From assembly GCA_945833885.1 (NCBI GenBank), contig CAMAFY010000006.1, positions 31,113-95,112 on the forward strand: a DNA stretch of 64,000 nt, written 5' to 3'. This document shows positions 52,805 to 61,995 of this stretch, piece after piece. Position 1 is the stretch's first letter, and each line of letters begins with the position of its first letter. Both the position numbers and the translations under genes were made by a program. The stretch comes from an uncultured Bacteroidales bacterium (GTDB lineage Bacteria > Bacteroidota > Bacteroidia > Bacteroidales > Bacteroidaceae). A model generated the notes under the pieces. It worked only from the letters and a program-made list of their open reading frames with translations. It searched no databases and had not been told where the DNA came from.

Positions 52805-52914
52805 GCGGAATGCTTCGCCCCGTAAAGTGCCGCATTCCGCTTCGTGAAGTGCCGCACTTTACCCCTCAAAGTTCCGCACTTTATCGTGAAAAGTTCGGCA
52901 CTTTTCCTCGCGGG
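52805..52914. repeat. 22-bp intergenic array, 5 units
   Basis: Units at 52805, 52827, 52849, 52871 and 52893, each 22 bp, with consensus GTKCCGCACTTTANCCNTCAAA. Very close to the units at 45503 and 14603, so these loci share one family. It lies 3' of the acetyltransferase gene (minus strand). Confidence 0.85.
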
Positions 52915-53015
52915 TTTCAGGCGTCAGCGTTTTCCAATGCCCTCGGTGCGTCGGAATGTTCGGGCGATTCGGGAAAACATATATCGGCGGCGTTTATGGA
53001 AACCACCAATAAACG

Positions 53016-53585
53016 TTATGGATTTTTCGGGGTGTTGAGTTTCTTTATGACCTTCGCCGGATTTCCTGCCGCCACGGAATCGGCGGGGATGTCGTGTACC
53101 ACCACGCTTCCGGCACCGATGGTCACGTTGTCGCCGATGGTGACTCCGGGGAGGATGGTGACGCTTCCGCCAATCCAACAGTTGTGTCCGATGTTGACAG
53201 GCTTTGCCCATTCCCGTCGTGTGTTGCGTTCGGCGGGGTCGGTGCTGTGGCATGCGGTGTAGATGCTCACGTTAGGTCCGATGAAGCAATCGTCGCCGAT
53301 TGTCACGAAAGCCTCGTCGAGAACCGTAAGGTTGAAGTTGGCAAAGAATCGCTTTCCCACGCGGATATGCTTGCCGTAGTCGCAGAAAAAGGGCTGGTTG
53401 ATGAAGGTATCGTCGTCGGCTTTGCCGAGAATCTGTTGCAGGAGTGCGTTGCGCTCCCTCAGAAGGGTGGGGCGCAGGCTGTTGTATTCCCAGCAGAGGT
53501 CCTTCACTTCGTTGAGTTCGCGGATGAGTTCCTTGTCGTCGGCCTGGTATTCAATGCCGTTTATCATTTTCTCTTTTTCGGTCAT
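53016..53585 (-). CDS. Maltose/galactoside O-acetyltransferase-like enzyme
   Basis: The ATG at 53585 gives 189 residues; the track's longer start at 53888 crosses the promoter and is rejected. The N-terminal 'LIRELNEVKDLCWEYNSLRPT' helix pair and the left-handed beta-helix of hexapeptide repeats ('HIRVGKRFFANFNLTVLDE', 'CFIGPNVSIYT', 'NIGHNCWIGGSVTILPGV') mark the NodL/LacA/Maa family. The catalytic His is in 'YTACHSTDPAERN'. It transfers acetyl from acetyl-CoA to a sugar hydroxyl; the acceptor is unknown. No sugar gene is adjacent. Expected to act as a trimer in the cytoplasm. Confidence 0.88.
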   Translation of the reverse strand: MTEKEKMINGIEYQADDKELIRELNEVKDLCWEYNSLRPTLLRERNALLQQILGKADDDTFINQPFFCDYGKHIRVGKRFFANFNLTVLDEAFVTIGDDCFIGPNVSIYTACHSTDPAERNTRREWAKPVNIGHNCWIGGSVTILPGVTIGDNVTIGAGSVVVHDIPADSVAAGNPAKVIKKLNTPKNP

Positions 53586-53629
53586 GATGGGGTATATGGT
53601 TTGTGTGTAGAGTAAGGAAAAGTGGGTGA

Positions 53630-53637
53630 CAAAGGTA
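53630..53637 (-). promoter_or_regulatory. -7 element of the acetyltransferase gene
   Basis: Minus strand TACCTTTG then T matches TAnnTTTG; the leader to the ATG at 53585 would be about 40 nt. This supports the shorter start. No TTTG at -33. Confidence 0.6.
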
Positions 53638-53843
53638 CAGAAAAAGCATCTTTCGGAGGGAATTCGGCATCGTTTTTTCGCGATGGTCCTGAACGGATTC
53701 CGCTCCGTTGTCGTCTTTTTGTGTAAAAAAGCCGTTGCGCTGGAAGAAACACCACCGTTGCGCCAGTTGGGAAATACGAGTACATCGTGTAAGAAATGCG
53801 GTCGTTCCACGCTGTCGGCGTTGGCGATGCACCGTAAAGACAC

Positions 53844-53891
53844 AAAAAAAGGCGTGCCGGGAGCCGTTGTGATGTGGGCTCGGGGCACGCC
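53844..53891 (-). terminator. Terminator of the TonB-dependent receptor gene
   Basis: GGCGTGCC/GGCACGCC (8 bp) extended by GAGCC/GGGCTC forms a long stem, and on the minus strand seven T follow. It lies 50 bp after the receptor stop. Confidence 0.85.
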
Positions 53892-53939
53892 GTTGATAGA
53901 TGCTACTTCACGCCCTTCCGGGCTATCAGTCTATGGAAT

Positions 53940-56900
53940 TTAGAAACTGTAGCGGAGGTTGAAGAGGATGTTCCACGTAGAAGCGGTGCTGATGTAGTCC
54001 TGAGTGGTGGAGGTATGACGGGCACCGTTCATGAGGTTATAGGTGAAGGTTGCGGGCTTCGACGGATCACTGGATGTGGTAGCCGTGAGGAGTGCGTTGC
54101 CCACTACCTGCTTGTAAGTTCCCCAGCAGGGATCAAGCGCGTTGAGGAGGTTGTTGACGTCCATACCAACGGTGAGGACGTGCTTCATACCACCCTTGCG
54201 GTTGAGGTTGAAGTCCTGGGCGAACTTCAGGTTAAGTTGGTGATGCCAGGGCATTTTTGCTCCACCGCGCTCGGCATACTTGCCCATACGGCTCTTGAGA
54301 TAGTCGTTCTGCTGGATGTAAGTCCAGAAGTCATCGCGCTGATTGTCAGCGGTGTAGACATGCTTTTCGCCGTTTCTGTCGGTGTAAGTTCCGTTGTCCT
54401 TGAAATTCCAACTGTCGAGTTCCTCGCGGCTTGCAGGAACGTAGATGAGGTTTCCGGGAGCGGAAGCGTCGTTGTTGATGTTCTTGCTATAGATGTAACT
54501 GTAGCGTGTGTAACTGTAACTTCCGAGGTATCCGGCCTCACCACCCTCATATTGGAGGCTGAACGTGGACTTTCCGAAGTTGCCTTCTTTGAGGATGTAT
54601 GATGCGGTAGCGAGCACACGGTTGGGCTGAACGTAGGTAGCGTAGCCGAGTTCGTGGTCGTTTACACCATTGATGCTGTTGCGATAGTTGGTGTAAGCCG
54701 AGGAAACCTGGTCGCCGATACCCTCACTGTAACTCTTGGCAAGCGAGTGGGTGTAAGATGCACTGAGGTCGAATCCGCAGTCGAAACGCTTGTGCAGGCT
54801 TGCGGTAATGCTGTAGTAGTAAGCCTTCTTACCGGCATTTTCGATGACGTAGGCCTGGTTCGACTTGGTGTAAGTGCTCATCTTGTGACGTACGTCGTTG
54901 GGGCTGAGCATAACAGTGGAACTGCCATCCCAGTAGACGTTGGCGTTGGTGATGATGCAGGGGTTGATGTCCTTGTTGTAGATACCTTCGAGCGAGAAGT
55001 CTACATCGCCGGGGAGTTTGAAGTCAGCGGCGAGGCTTGCCTTCCAGGTTGTGGGCATCTTGAGGTCGTCGCTCAGGATGGTGGCTCCGGTAGGTACGCT
55101 GGTGGAACTGGTGGCCTTGATCTGCTGGAGGAGTTCGGCCTGGGAGGTTACGAACTGAACGCCCTGACAATCATCGCCGGTGAGCACCTTGGAGGTCTGT
55201 CCCATACCGCTGTTTCCGACAGCGCTGACAAGCCATACGTAAGGCATGCGTCCGACGAAGAGACCGGTACCTCCGCGGAGAACCACCTTACGGTTGCCGG
55301 TAACGTCCCAGTTGAAGCCTACACGGGGGCTGAAAGTGGGGTTGGCGTCGGGAACATTGTCGGTGCGGAAGCGGCGCTCGCCCACAGCAATGTTCGTGCC
55401 GGCGTTGGCAGGAGCCTGGGCAAGAGCGTAGTTGCACTGGTCGTAGTACGCCTGGTTGAAGTTGTTTTCCAGAGTGGGATAGAAGGGAAGTTCGACGCGC
55501 AGACCGAAACTGAGTTTGAAACGGTTGCTGATGTCGAAGTTATCCTGTGCATACCACGACAGTTGGTGGGTGGTCATGCGGGCCGTGAACATGGAATGGT
55601 CCTCACCGTTGCCATAGGTCATACCGAACACGCGGGGAGCGGCGCCGAACACGCTTGCCCAATCGCCGGCAGCCACCTGCTCGGGTGTAGCCTCGTAGGC
55701 ATAGTATCCGCCGGCAGCCTGTGCGAAACCGTTGGCGGCCTTGTTCATCTCATACTGCATACCGGCAATGATGTTGTGCTTGCCGAAGTTCATGTTCACC
55801 TCATCGGTCACGACGAGGGTCTTGGTCTGCGAGAGGTTGCCCTGTGTGAAGACGTCGCCGGTGAGTGCCCATGTGGGATAGTGTCCCTGTCCGTCGTTCA
55901 TCACAACCTCGATGATGGGCTGGTCGCCGTACTCGGTGCTGCGGGGCTGGTCCTGGAAGGAGTAGGTGGCACGGAGGGTGTTCTGAACGCGCTTTGTCAG
56001 ACGGCTGTTCAACTCTCCCGCAACACTGGTGAAGTCGAAGTTGCTGTAGTAGCGGCTGGAGAGGGAACTCATACCATAGTAGGAGCCACTTCCGTAGGTG
56101 CTGTTCGAACCGTTGTAGATGTTGTTGCTCTGGTTTACACCGATAGTACGGCTGGAACTTGCTGAACTTGAACTCTTACGGCCCGACTTGGTGAAGCGAA
56201 CGTTGAGTTTGTTGGCGTCGTTGATGTTCCAGTCTACGCGGGCCATGATGCGCCATGCGGGAGCGGAGAGCCCGTAGTCCTGCCAGGGACCAGTGGTATA
56301 GCCGTAGTTCTGGCTGAGGTAGTTGCTCAGGCTGGTGAGTTGGTCGAGGGTAGGACGGCGGTTGGTGTTGGAGTACTTGCCGTTTTCGCCGCCTCCGGCC
56401 TTAGCGGTGGGCGATGCTACGGAGTTCCATTCGTATTCTCCGTTGATGAAGAAGAAGAGTTTGTCCTTGATGATGCGGCCTCCGAAACTTGCACCAAGGG
56501 TGCGCTTGTAGGCATCGTCAAGATCGAGTTCGTTGTCGCAAATCTTTTCGCCACGGAGTTTGTTGCCGGTCAGGTAACTGTATGCGCTGGCATGGAAGTC
56601 GTTGGTACCGGACTTGGTGACGGCGTTGATGGCGGCGCCGTTGAATCCGCTCTGACGAACATCATAAGGAGTGATGCTGACACTCACCTGTTCGATGGCG
56701 TCGAGTGAGATTGGAGTGCCTCCACCGGGGAGGATGTTGCTGCCAAGTCCGAAGGCGTTGTTGAACTGGGCACCATCGATGGTGATGTTGCTCTGGCGGT
56801 AGTTACCACCTCCGACAGCATAACCTCCGGCAGCGGTGCTTCCCTGAGGCGACTGGATGAGCATGGAGGTGAGGTCGCGGCTGGCGGTGGGCACAAGGCT

Positions 56901-57332
56901 CATGCGCTCGGCGTCGACGGTGGTGATGGCGCCGGAACGGCTCATGCTCATGTTGCTGCGGCCACCGGTGGCAACGATGACAGCCTCGTCGAGGTCGTTG
57001 CTGCTCACTTCCATCGAAGTTTCGATGGTGAGGGGCGAACCGAGTTGGAGAACAACGTTCTTGTAGGTCTTGCTCTTGTAACCGATGTACGAGATGGTGA
57101 TGTCGTAAGGACCACCGGAACGCAGACCGTTGAGGTTGAAACTACCGTTGTTGTTCGTCATTCCGCCATAGCGGGTGCCGGAAGGAGTGTGGACAGCAAC
57201 GATGTTGGCACCGATAACGGCTTCGCCGTTCTGGTCGGTGATGCGTCCTACGACGCTTGAACTCGTCACCTGGGCTGATGCCATTGTGGCAACGACAGCC
57301 ATGGGAGCGAGAATCGTAAATCTTTTAAGCAT
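53940..57332 (-). CDS. TonB-dependent outer-membrane receptor with carboxypeptidase-regulatory-like domain
   Basis: A 1130-residue outer-membrane transporter. A signal peptide 'MLKRFTILAPMAVVATMASA' precedes a CarboxypepD_reg-like domain (about 25-110: 'VVGRITDQNGEAVIGANI', 'ISYIGYKSKTYKNVVLQLG'). The plug follows ('DLDEAVIVATGGRSNMSM', 'IEQVSVSITPYDVRQSGFNGAAINAVTKSG'), then a long beta-barrel ending 'NILFNLRYSF' with the terminal aromatic residue needed for barrel insertion. It resembles Oar-type receptors more than SusC, and there is no SusD next to it, so a glycan substrate cannot be assumed. It is transcribed alone, between a terminator downstream and another upstream. Codons are strongly biased, suggesting high expression. 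Confidence 0.88.
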   Translation of the reverse strand: MLKRFTILAPMAVVATMASAQVTSSSVVGRITDQNGEAVIGANIVAVHTPSGTRYGGMTNNNGSFNLNGLRSGGPYDITISYIGYKSKTYKNVVLQLGSPLTIETSMEVSSNDLDEAVIVATGGRSNMSMSRSGAITTVDAERMSLVPTASRDLTSMLIQSPQGSTAAGGYAVGGGNYRQSNITIDGAQFNNAFGLGSNILPGGGTPISLDAIEQVSVSITPYDVRQSGFNGAAINAVTKSGTNDFHASAYSYLTGNKLRGEKICDNELDLDDAYKRTLGASFGGRIIKDKLFFFINGEYEWNSVASPTAKAGGGENGKYSNTNRRPTLDQLTSLSNYLSQNYGYTTGPWQDYGLSAPAWRIMARVDWNINDANKLNVRFTKSGRKSSSSASSSRTIGVNQSNNIYNGSNSTYGSGSYYGMSSLSSRYYSNFDFTSVAGELNSRLTKRVQNTLRATYSFQDQPRSTEYGDQPIIEVVMNDGQGHYPTWALTGDVFTQGNLSQTKTLVVTDEVNMNFGKHNIIAGMQYEMNKAANGFAQAAGGYYAYEATPEQVAAGDWASVFGAAPRVFGMTYGNGEDHSMFTARMTTHQLSWYAQDNFDISNRFKLSFGLRVELPFYPTLENNFNQAYYDQCNYALAQAPANAGTNIAVGERRFRTDNVPDANPTFSPRVGFNWDVTGNRKVVLRGGTGLFVGRMPYVWLVSAVGNSGMGQTSKVLTGDDCQGVQFVTSQAELLQQIKATSSTSVPTGATILSDDLKMPTTWKASLAADFKLPGDVDFSLEGIYNKDINPCIITNANVYWDGSSTVMLSPNDVRHKMSTYTKSNQAYVIENAGKKAYYYSITASLHKRFDCGFDLSASYTHSLAKSYSEGIGDQVSSAYTNYRNSINGVNDHELGYATYVQPNRVLATASYILKEGNFGKSTFSLQYEGGEAGYLGSYSYTRYSYIYSKNINNDASAPGNLIYVPASREELDSWNFKDNGTYTDRNGEKHVYTADNQRDDFWTYIQQNDYLKSRMGKYAERGGAKMPWHHQLNLKFAQDFNLNRKGGMKHVLTVGMDVNNLLNALDPCWGTYKQVVGNALLTATTSSDPSKPATFTYNLMNGARHTSTTQDYISTASTWNILFNLRYSF

Positions 57333-57567
57333 ATAGATAAGAGTTAATAGATTTTGTAGGTGTTATCCTACAAATGTTTTTTTCGGGTTGGAGATATTGC
57401 GACGGAGTGGGGGAGAATCAGGAAGTTCAAGCCTTTTCCTCCGCGGAAAATGGGGAAAATCCCGTAGATGATGTGGGATAAATCCGGGCATAAGGCATGG
57501 AGGGTGCGTTTTTTATGGTCACGTTTCCTGCCTTTGGCGATTCCACCGTCGGATGTAGAAAATGAAG

Positions 57568-57600
57568 AAACCCTCTTTCCTACTTTTCGTGGAAAGGGGG
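57568..57600 (-). terminator. Terminator after the 203-residue secreted protein gene
   Basis: CCCTCTTTCC (57571-57580) and GGAAAGGGGG (57591-57600) pair over 10 bp (one mismatch) around a 10-nt loop; on the minus strand TTTCTTCATTTTC follows. It lies 19 bp after the stop. Confidence 0.7.
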
Positions 57601-57618
57601 CTTATCTGTCAAGTGGGG

Positions 57619-58230
57619 TTAGCGGGCAATGAACTTTTTGCCATCCCGGATGTAAATTTGGCCGGAATTGATGTGGTTTACGCGACGTCCGCTGATGTCG
57701 TAGATGGCTTTGTTGCTGGAATTGTCGGTAGTGATTTCGCTGATACCGGCAGTGCAGGATTCGTCGTAGACGAGATGCAGTTCGTAAGTGTCGCTCTTTC
57801 CGTTAGATTCGACGGTGAACGTCACCTTATAAGTGCCGTAACTTTCAGGGCCGCCTGCGAAAGAACCCTCAATCTGGATGGGAGATTCTTCACCTGCAGC
57901 GATGCTTCCTTCACGGACTTCCGTATCACTGAACATCGGACCACACTGGTTGATGAGGCCACACCACATGATGTTTTTCCAGTCGTCGCTCTTGATCGTA
58001 ACCTTAACGTGGGCCTTAGAACTGCCTTCGTTTTTCAGAACGGGCTGTTGTGTTCCGCATTCCACGCGGTAGAAAAAGGTTCCGTCTTCAAGTTCAAAGG
58101 CTTCTTCTACGGCTTTGACAACGATAGGTTCTTTGGTGTTGCAGACAACGCCGTCGTTGACTACAACAATTTGTGCGCTGGCACTGATGGTTGCCATGGC
58201 AGCAATGATGAAAGCGTAGAGTTTTTTCAT
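57619..58230 (-). CDS. Secreted protein with type IX-like C-terminal tail, function unknown
   Basis: A 203-residue exported protein. The signal peptide is 'MKKLYAFIIAAMATISASAQ'. The body (about 21-165) is beta-rich with several Cys residues ('VECGTQQPVLKN', 'MWCGLINQCGPMFSD') and ends in an immunoglobulin-like strand pattern ('GTYKVTFTVESNGKSDTYELHLVYD'). The last 30 residues, 'AIYDISGRRVNHINSGQIYIRDGKKF', match the short sorting tail seen on many Prevotella and Porphyromonas secreted proteins. It lies 235 bp downstream of the Omp28-like gene on the same strand and ends at a clear terminator. I do not recognise the body. Confidence 0.7.
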   Translation of the reverse strand: MKKLYAFIIAAMATISASAQIVVVNDGVVCNTKEPIVVKAVEEAFELEDGTFFYRVECGTQQPVLKNEGSSKAHVKVTIKSDDWKNIMWCGLINQCGPMFSDTEVREGSIAAGEESPIQIEGSFAGGPESYGTYKVTFTVESNGKSDTYELHLVYDESCTAGISEITTDNSSNKAIYDISGRRVNHINSGQIYIRDGKKFIAR

Positions 58231-58465
58231 ATTTTGGAGAATGTTTTTTGGTTAGTTTTTATGGATTTTCCTGTCCACACGCCTAAAAGGGGCGGAGGTT
58301 ATAAAAGCATTGGAGACAGATGGCACAAAGGTTAGAGCCGGGAAAAGTGTAGAGACGATTGTTCCGCATCCATCATATATGGTGGGGCCTGAACGTTTTC
58401 GGCGGTAATCTATACCCCTCCTTAATATATATAGGAGTGTGGACAGGAAAGGTTTGAAAGGAAAA

Positions 58466-59308
58466 TCATTCGGTTGCGGGTGCAAGAGTGGCGTCCTCCA
58501 CTTGCAGGACTTCGCCTTCTGCACCGTCGGTGACGAAGACTACGACGTTCATATTACCGACTTCGCTTTTGGAACCCCGGCCGTAAACCTTGGGAACATC
58601 GTAGGTGATGGTCTTTGTGGCGCGACCTTCGGCATCGAAATTGACGGTTTCGCCATAGGTTTCGGTCAGGACGTCGCGGAGAACATGGTTGTGTATGTAG
58701 TCAGTCTTGTTGCTGCCGTCGGGCTGGAGTTGCATGGCAACGATGTCATTTTCGGTAATCCACACGTTGAGATAAGCGTTTTCAAGTGCGCTTTCTGCAT
58801 TATCTGTAAGATTCACCGTGATGATGGCTTTGCCCCAATGCTCGTCGGTGGCGTTTCCATCGTATTCGGTATGGATATTGATGTCCACTTTGGGCTCAAT
58901 GGTAAGGCGTTGTGCTATGGATGTTTCCCATTGTGTGAACTCCTGCAGCCCGCCCTTGCGGTCCACCATACCGTTGGGCCATGTCTTTACGCCCCAATGG
59001 TTGTTGTATTCCTCGCCATAGGAGGTGGCAAGGCCGAAGGGTATTTTGTCGACACTGTAACTCATGCTTCCGCCATGAATGCTGACTGCGATGATGTTTT
59101 CGCCGATTTTACCCTCCTGAAGCGTGTGGATGAGATTGGCGGCGGTGGGGCAGTTGACGCATTTTTGGCCGGTAAAGTCCTCAATGAGCACATTCTTCTT
59201 GATTTCCACCGGAACTTTCTCGTTCCAACGCTCGTTCTCGTCGATGTTGTCGCAAGCGGTGAGTGCAAAGGCTGTCGCGATGGGCAGTATGAATGCAAGA
59301 TTTTTCAT
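58466..59308 (-). CDS. Omp28-like lipoprotein with thioredoxin-like CxxC
   Basis: A 280-residue lipoprotein of the Omp28-related family first known from Porphyromonas. The signal peptide ends in the lipobox 'AFALTAC' with Cys19. A thioredoxin-like segment 'VLIEDFTGQKCVNCPTAANLIH' near 40-60 gives a CxxC pair, followed by 'IIAVSIHGGSMSY'. The rest (about 140-280) is a beta-rich domain with 'TYDVPKVYGRGSKSEVGNMNVVVFVTDG'. It lies 24 bp after the DUF6029 gene and belongs to the tlpA operon. A role in envelope thiol chemistry or adhesion has been suggested for the family; I cannot decide from sequence. Confidence 0.82.
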   Translation of the reverse strand: MKNLAFILPIATAFALTACDNIDENERWNEKVPVEIKKNVLIEDFTGQKCVNCPTAANLIHTLQEGKIGENIIAVSIHGGSMSYSVDKIPFGLATSYGEEYNNHWGVKTWPNGMVDRKGGLQEFTQWETSIAQRLTIEPKVDINIHTEYDGNATDEHWGKAIITVNLTDNAESALENAYLNVWITENDIVAMQLQPDGSNKTDYIHNHVLRDVLTETYGETVNFDAEGRATKTITYDVPKVYGRGSKSEVGNMNVVVFVTDGAEGEVLQVEDATLAPATE

Positions 59309-59332
59309 ATAACGTTCTTTCGGTGGCGGTGA

Positions 59333-61105
59333 TTAGAAGTTGTAGGTATAGGATGCGGTTACGCCCTTTTGTGCGGGGACATAGCGGCATACGCCACCCG
59401 AACAATTATATCCGGCTCGCGTTTTGCCGTATCCTACACAGAGGCGGTGGGACTTTTGCGTGAAGGTGACGAGAGCCTGATAATAGTGTACCTTGTTTTC
59501 GTTGCCGGATGCGTCGACAACATGGGCGTTATACTGGTCGCTGAGGGTGAACATGAAGTGGGGGAGCATGGAGAACTCAATGAGTCCGAACCACCAGTCC
59601 TTCTGGTCCTCTTCGGTATGCAGGTACTGTGCCTCGGCACGGACGGCAAGTTTGCGGTTGATGTTCCATTTTCCCTCGGCAATGGCGATGTTGGCTTTTA
59701 TCATTCCGCCTTCACCTTCCACGACAGTCTTGTTGTATTGCTGGTGCAGATACTTGAGATTGAGTTTGAAAGATTTGGAAATCTTCTTTTCAAGGTCTAC
59801 GCTGAACTCCTGATAGTACTTCTCATCGCCCACTTTCCAGAAGTTTCCGTTCTTGAAACCTTGGGTTCCGTAGAGCGAGGTCTTGTCGGATTTCAGGAAA
59901 TCGTAGTAGTTTCCTTCAGGGGCAATTTGGGGGTCGATGGGCGTTTCTCCTGAACGTACGTGGCTGAATGCCGCCTTGATGGTGGTGCCATATTTGCCTC
60001 CGAGAGGGGTTTTGCGCTTGAAGGTGTAACTTCCTTCAGCCTGGAATGCCCATTCTCCGGGAACATTCTGCGTGGCATAGGGATAGATGGTTGCCAGCGA
60101 GTAGGTCTGCTGCTGGGTGAAGGCGGGCAGATGGTTGATGAAACTCGATGTAAGCGTCATCGAACGACGTGAGCGGAAGGCCATATCCTCGGAACGCTTC
60201 ACCTGAGCCAGGAAACTCATTCCGCGTTTAGAGTAACTTCCGGAGAGCAGGAGTGCGCGGCCGTTGCGGTAGATGTAGCCATTGTCGTACGAGGGGTCCT
60301 GACTCTTCTGCGCATATTCGGCGAGGAAAGAGTAATTACCCTTGCGGAGGTTGGCACGGACATCAAAACTTCCTACCTTTTCAGGCAGATTAAGGCTTTG
60401 GGTATACATCATCGGCATATTGTTCTCATCGTACTCCGTGATGGTTTTTCCGATGGTTTCGGCCTCTTCCTGCTTCGTCACCCAACTTGCACCAAGGGTC
60501 AGTGCTGTGTTATGGTCCTGCATGCGGGGGAACCAGTCGTGGAGACTGAATTCGGCATCAGCGCCGTAGACCCATGAGTCGTTGAGATCCCAATACCGGC
60601 GTTGCTTTCCTCCGAGAGCCTTGATGCGGACACCTTTGATGGCATCAATGGTAAGGCGTCCACCAAGGAGGCTGTTGTCGATGCCGAGCGATCGCTCTTC
60701 GTAGGTGCGGAAGATGAGTCCTGAACCGAATTGGTCGTAGAAAGTTCCGCCGGTGAGTTCAAATCCTTTGTAGTTTCCTTTGATATAATAGAAAGGAACT
60801 CCCCATCCTTTGAAATCAGGTTCAAATCCGGGGAGGGGATATTCGTTGAATTCCAAGCGTGCTCCCGCCTCAATGTACTTGTTGATGGCGCCAAGTTGCA
60901 CATAGGTGTTGGTAAGTGCCCAGTTGTCGGTCTCCTCTGTTCCGATGGTTTTGTCGTCCTGGGGTACGAGGACATCGCTCTGGACAGAGCCTGTGATGCG
61001 CCATTTCTTCCATTCGTTGTCGGAATCGGCGTTGAAACTCTGTGCCGATGCCGTCAGCGTAGTGCCCAGAATCAAGGCAAGCGCGGCGGTTTTGCTGTAT
61101 TTCAT
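59333..61105 (-). CDS. DUF6029-type outer-membrane beta-barrel protein
   Basis: A 590-residue exported protein, signal peptide 'MKYSKTAALALILGTTLTASAQ'. The mature part alternates short beta strands with aromatic girdle residues ('WRITGSVQSDVLVPQDD', 'YIKGNYKGFELTGGTFYDQFGSGLIFRTYEERSL') and ends 'VTASYTYNF' with a terminal Phe, as outer-membrane barrels do. The pattern fits DUF6029, often found beside Omp28-like and TlpA genes in Bacteroidales. Function is unknown. It starts 93 bp after tlpA and lies 24 bp before the Omp28-like gene, so the three are one transcript. Confidence 0.75.
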   Translation of the reverse strand: MKYSKTAALALILGTTLTASAQSFNADSDNEWKKWRITGSVQSDVLVPQDDKTIGTEETDNWALTNTYVQLGAINKYIEAGARLEFNEYPLPGFEPDFKGWGVPFYYIKGNYKGFELTGGTFYDQFGSGLIFRTYEERSLGIDNSLLGGRLTIDAIKGVRIKALGGKQRRYWDLNDSWVYGADAEFSLHDWFPRMQDHNTALTLGASWVTKQEEAETIGKTITEYDENNMPMMYTQSLNLPEKVGSFDVRANLRKGNYSFLAEYAQKSQDPSYDNGYIYRNGRALLLSGSYSKRGMSFLAQVKRSEDMAFRSRRSMTLTSSFINHLPAFTQQQTYSLATIYPYATQNVPGEWAFQAEGSYTFKRKTPLGGKYGTTIKAAFSHVRSGETPIDPQIAPEGNYYDFLKSDKTSLYGTQGFKNGNFWKVGDEKYYQEFSVDLEKKISKSFKLNLKYLHQQYNKTVVEGEGGMIKANIAIAEGKWNINRKLAVRAEAQYLHTEEDQKDWWFGLIEFSMLPHFMFTLSDQYNAHVVDASGNENKVHYYQALVTFTQKSHRLCVGYGKTRAGYNCSGGVCRYVPAQKGVTASYTYNF

Positions 61106-61198
61106 GCTGTCTTTTGTCGTCGTGGTTGTAGTGATAGCCGTTTGGGGGTACTGTTCTGTAAGTCTGTTTCCCCTGACCCGTATGCCGTGGAGGCTGGA

Positions 61199-61723
61199 TT
61201 ATTCAGTCTTGGCGTCAGCGGGTGCTGTGGCTTTGCCTTCAAGGATTTCGCGAACTTTCTCGATGATGTGTCCTTCTGAACCTTCAGTATATCCCGAGCG
61301 GCTTTCGACAATCTTGCCGTTTCCGTCGATGATGAACACGTGAGGTATCATGGCTACGCCGAGTGCGCGGCGGAAATCGCTGTTGGGATCCAGCAGAACG
61401 TCGTATTCCCATCCGTGGTTGTCGACCAAAGGCTTTACCTTTTGGGCGTTTTGTGCCTCGTCGATGCTGATGGCATAGAGTTTTACGCCAGTCTCGTCCT
61501 TCCAGTCTTCGTAGACTTCTGCGATGTTGGAGAGTTCGCGGTTGCAGGGCTTGCACCAGGTGGCAAAGAAACTGATGATGAAGGGTTTGCCATCGTTGTT
61601 GAGGGTGGCGGTATCTACCGTCTTGCCGTCAATGGTACGGAGGTTGACGGAGGGGAGTTGGGCAAAGGCACTGCCTGCGGAAAGCATGAACAATGCGATG
61701 GCTGCGGAAAGGAATTTCTTCAT
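61199..61723 (-). CDS. TlpA/ResA-type periplasmic thioredoxin-like protein
   Basis: A 174-residue exported redox protein. The signal peptide is 'MKKFLSAAIALFMLSAGSAFA'. A TlpA fold follows with 'FIISFFATWCKPCNREL' near 47-63, active site Cys-Lys-Pro-Cys, then 'LYAISIDEAQNAQKV' and the cis-Pro loop 'VAMIPHVFIIDGNGKIV'. It would reduce or exchange disulfides in the envelope; its operon partner Omp28 has its own CxxC, so a thiol relay is plausible (inference). First gene of tlpA-DUF6029-Omp28. A consensus promoter lies about 240 bp upstream, giving a long leader. Confidence 0.9.
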   Translation of the reverse strand: MKKFLSAAIALFMLSAGSAFAQLPSVNLRTIDGKTVDTATLNNDGKPFIISFFATWCKPCNRELSNIAEVYEDWKDETGVKLYAISIDEAQNAQKVKPLVDNHGWEYDVLLDPNSDFRRALGVAMIPHVFIIDGNGKIVESRSGYTEGSEGHIIEKVREILEGKATAPADAKTE

Positions 61724-61963
61724 TGTGAGTGTTTTTGTATAAGGGTGAGTTCTTTATCCGGCAGGTGTAGGAGATTTTTTGCGATAGTTTTTTATGGGGA
61801 ATTTCAGGCTGATCAGCCGAATATCTTTTTTTGTTGCACCTGCTTATCTTGATTGTTTAGGGACAAAAGCCTTCGGGATGGTTTGTGGGTGGACCGGTAT
61901 TGCCGTGAATGTTCAGCGGGAACCGGTGTGTATATGCCGAGGTCTTTAACCTATTTTACGTTG

Positions 61964-61995
61964 CAAAAATACGTTAATCCTCAGGGGTTTGCAAA
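61964..61995 (-). promoter_or_regulatory. Promoter of the tlpA operon
   Basis: Minus strand TTTG (61995-61992), exactly 20 nt, TATTTTTG (61971-61964), then C. Transcription would start near 61957, leaving a leader of about 230 nt. Confidence 0.8.

Noticed and set aside
9081-52914. Short repeats as possible CRISPR arrays
   Set aside because: Units are contiguous, degenerate and 21-23 bp with no unique spacers between them, and no cas gene is present.
53586-53888. Upstream extension of the acetyltransferase ORF
   Set aside because: It crosses a good -7 element at 53630-53637, and the added residues fit no domain.
53940-57332. SusC/SusD-type polysaccharide utilisation locus
   Set aside because: No SusD, glycoside hydrolase or dedicated regulator adjoins the receptor, and the plug and N-terminal region look Oar-like.
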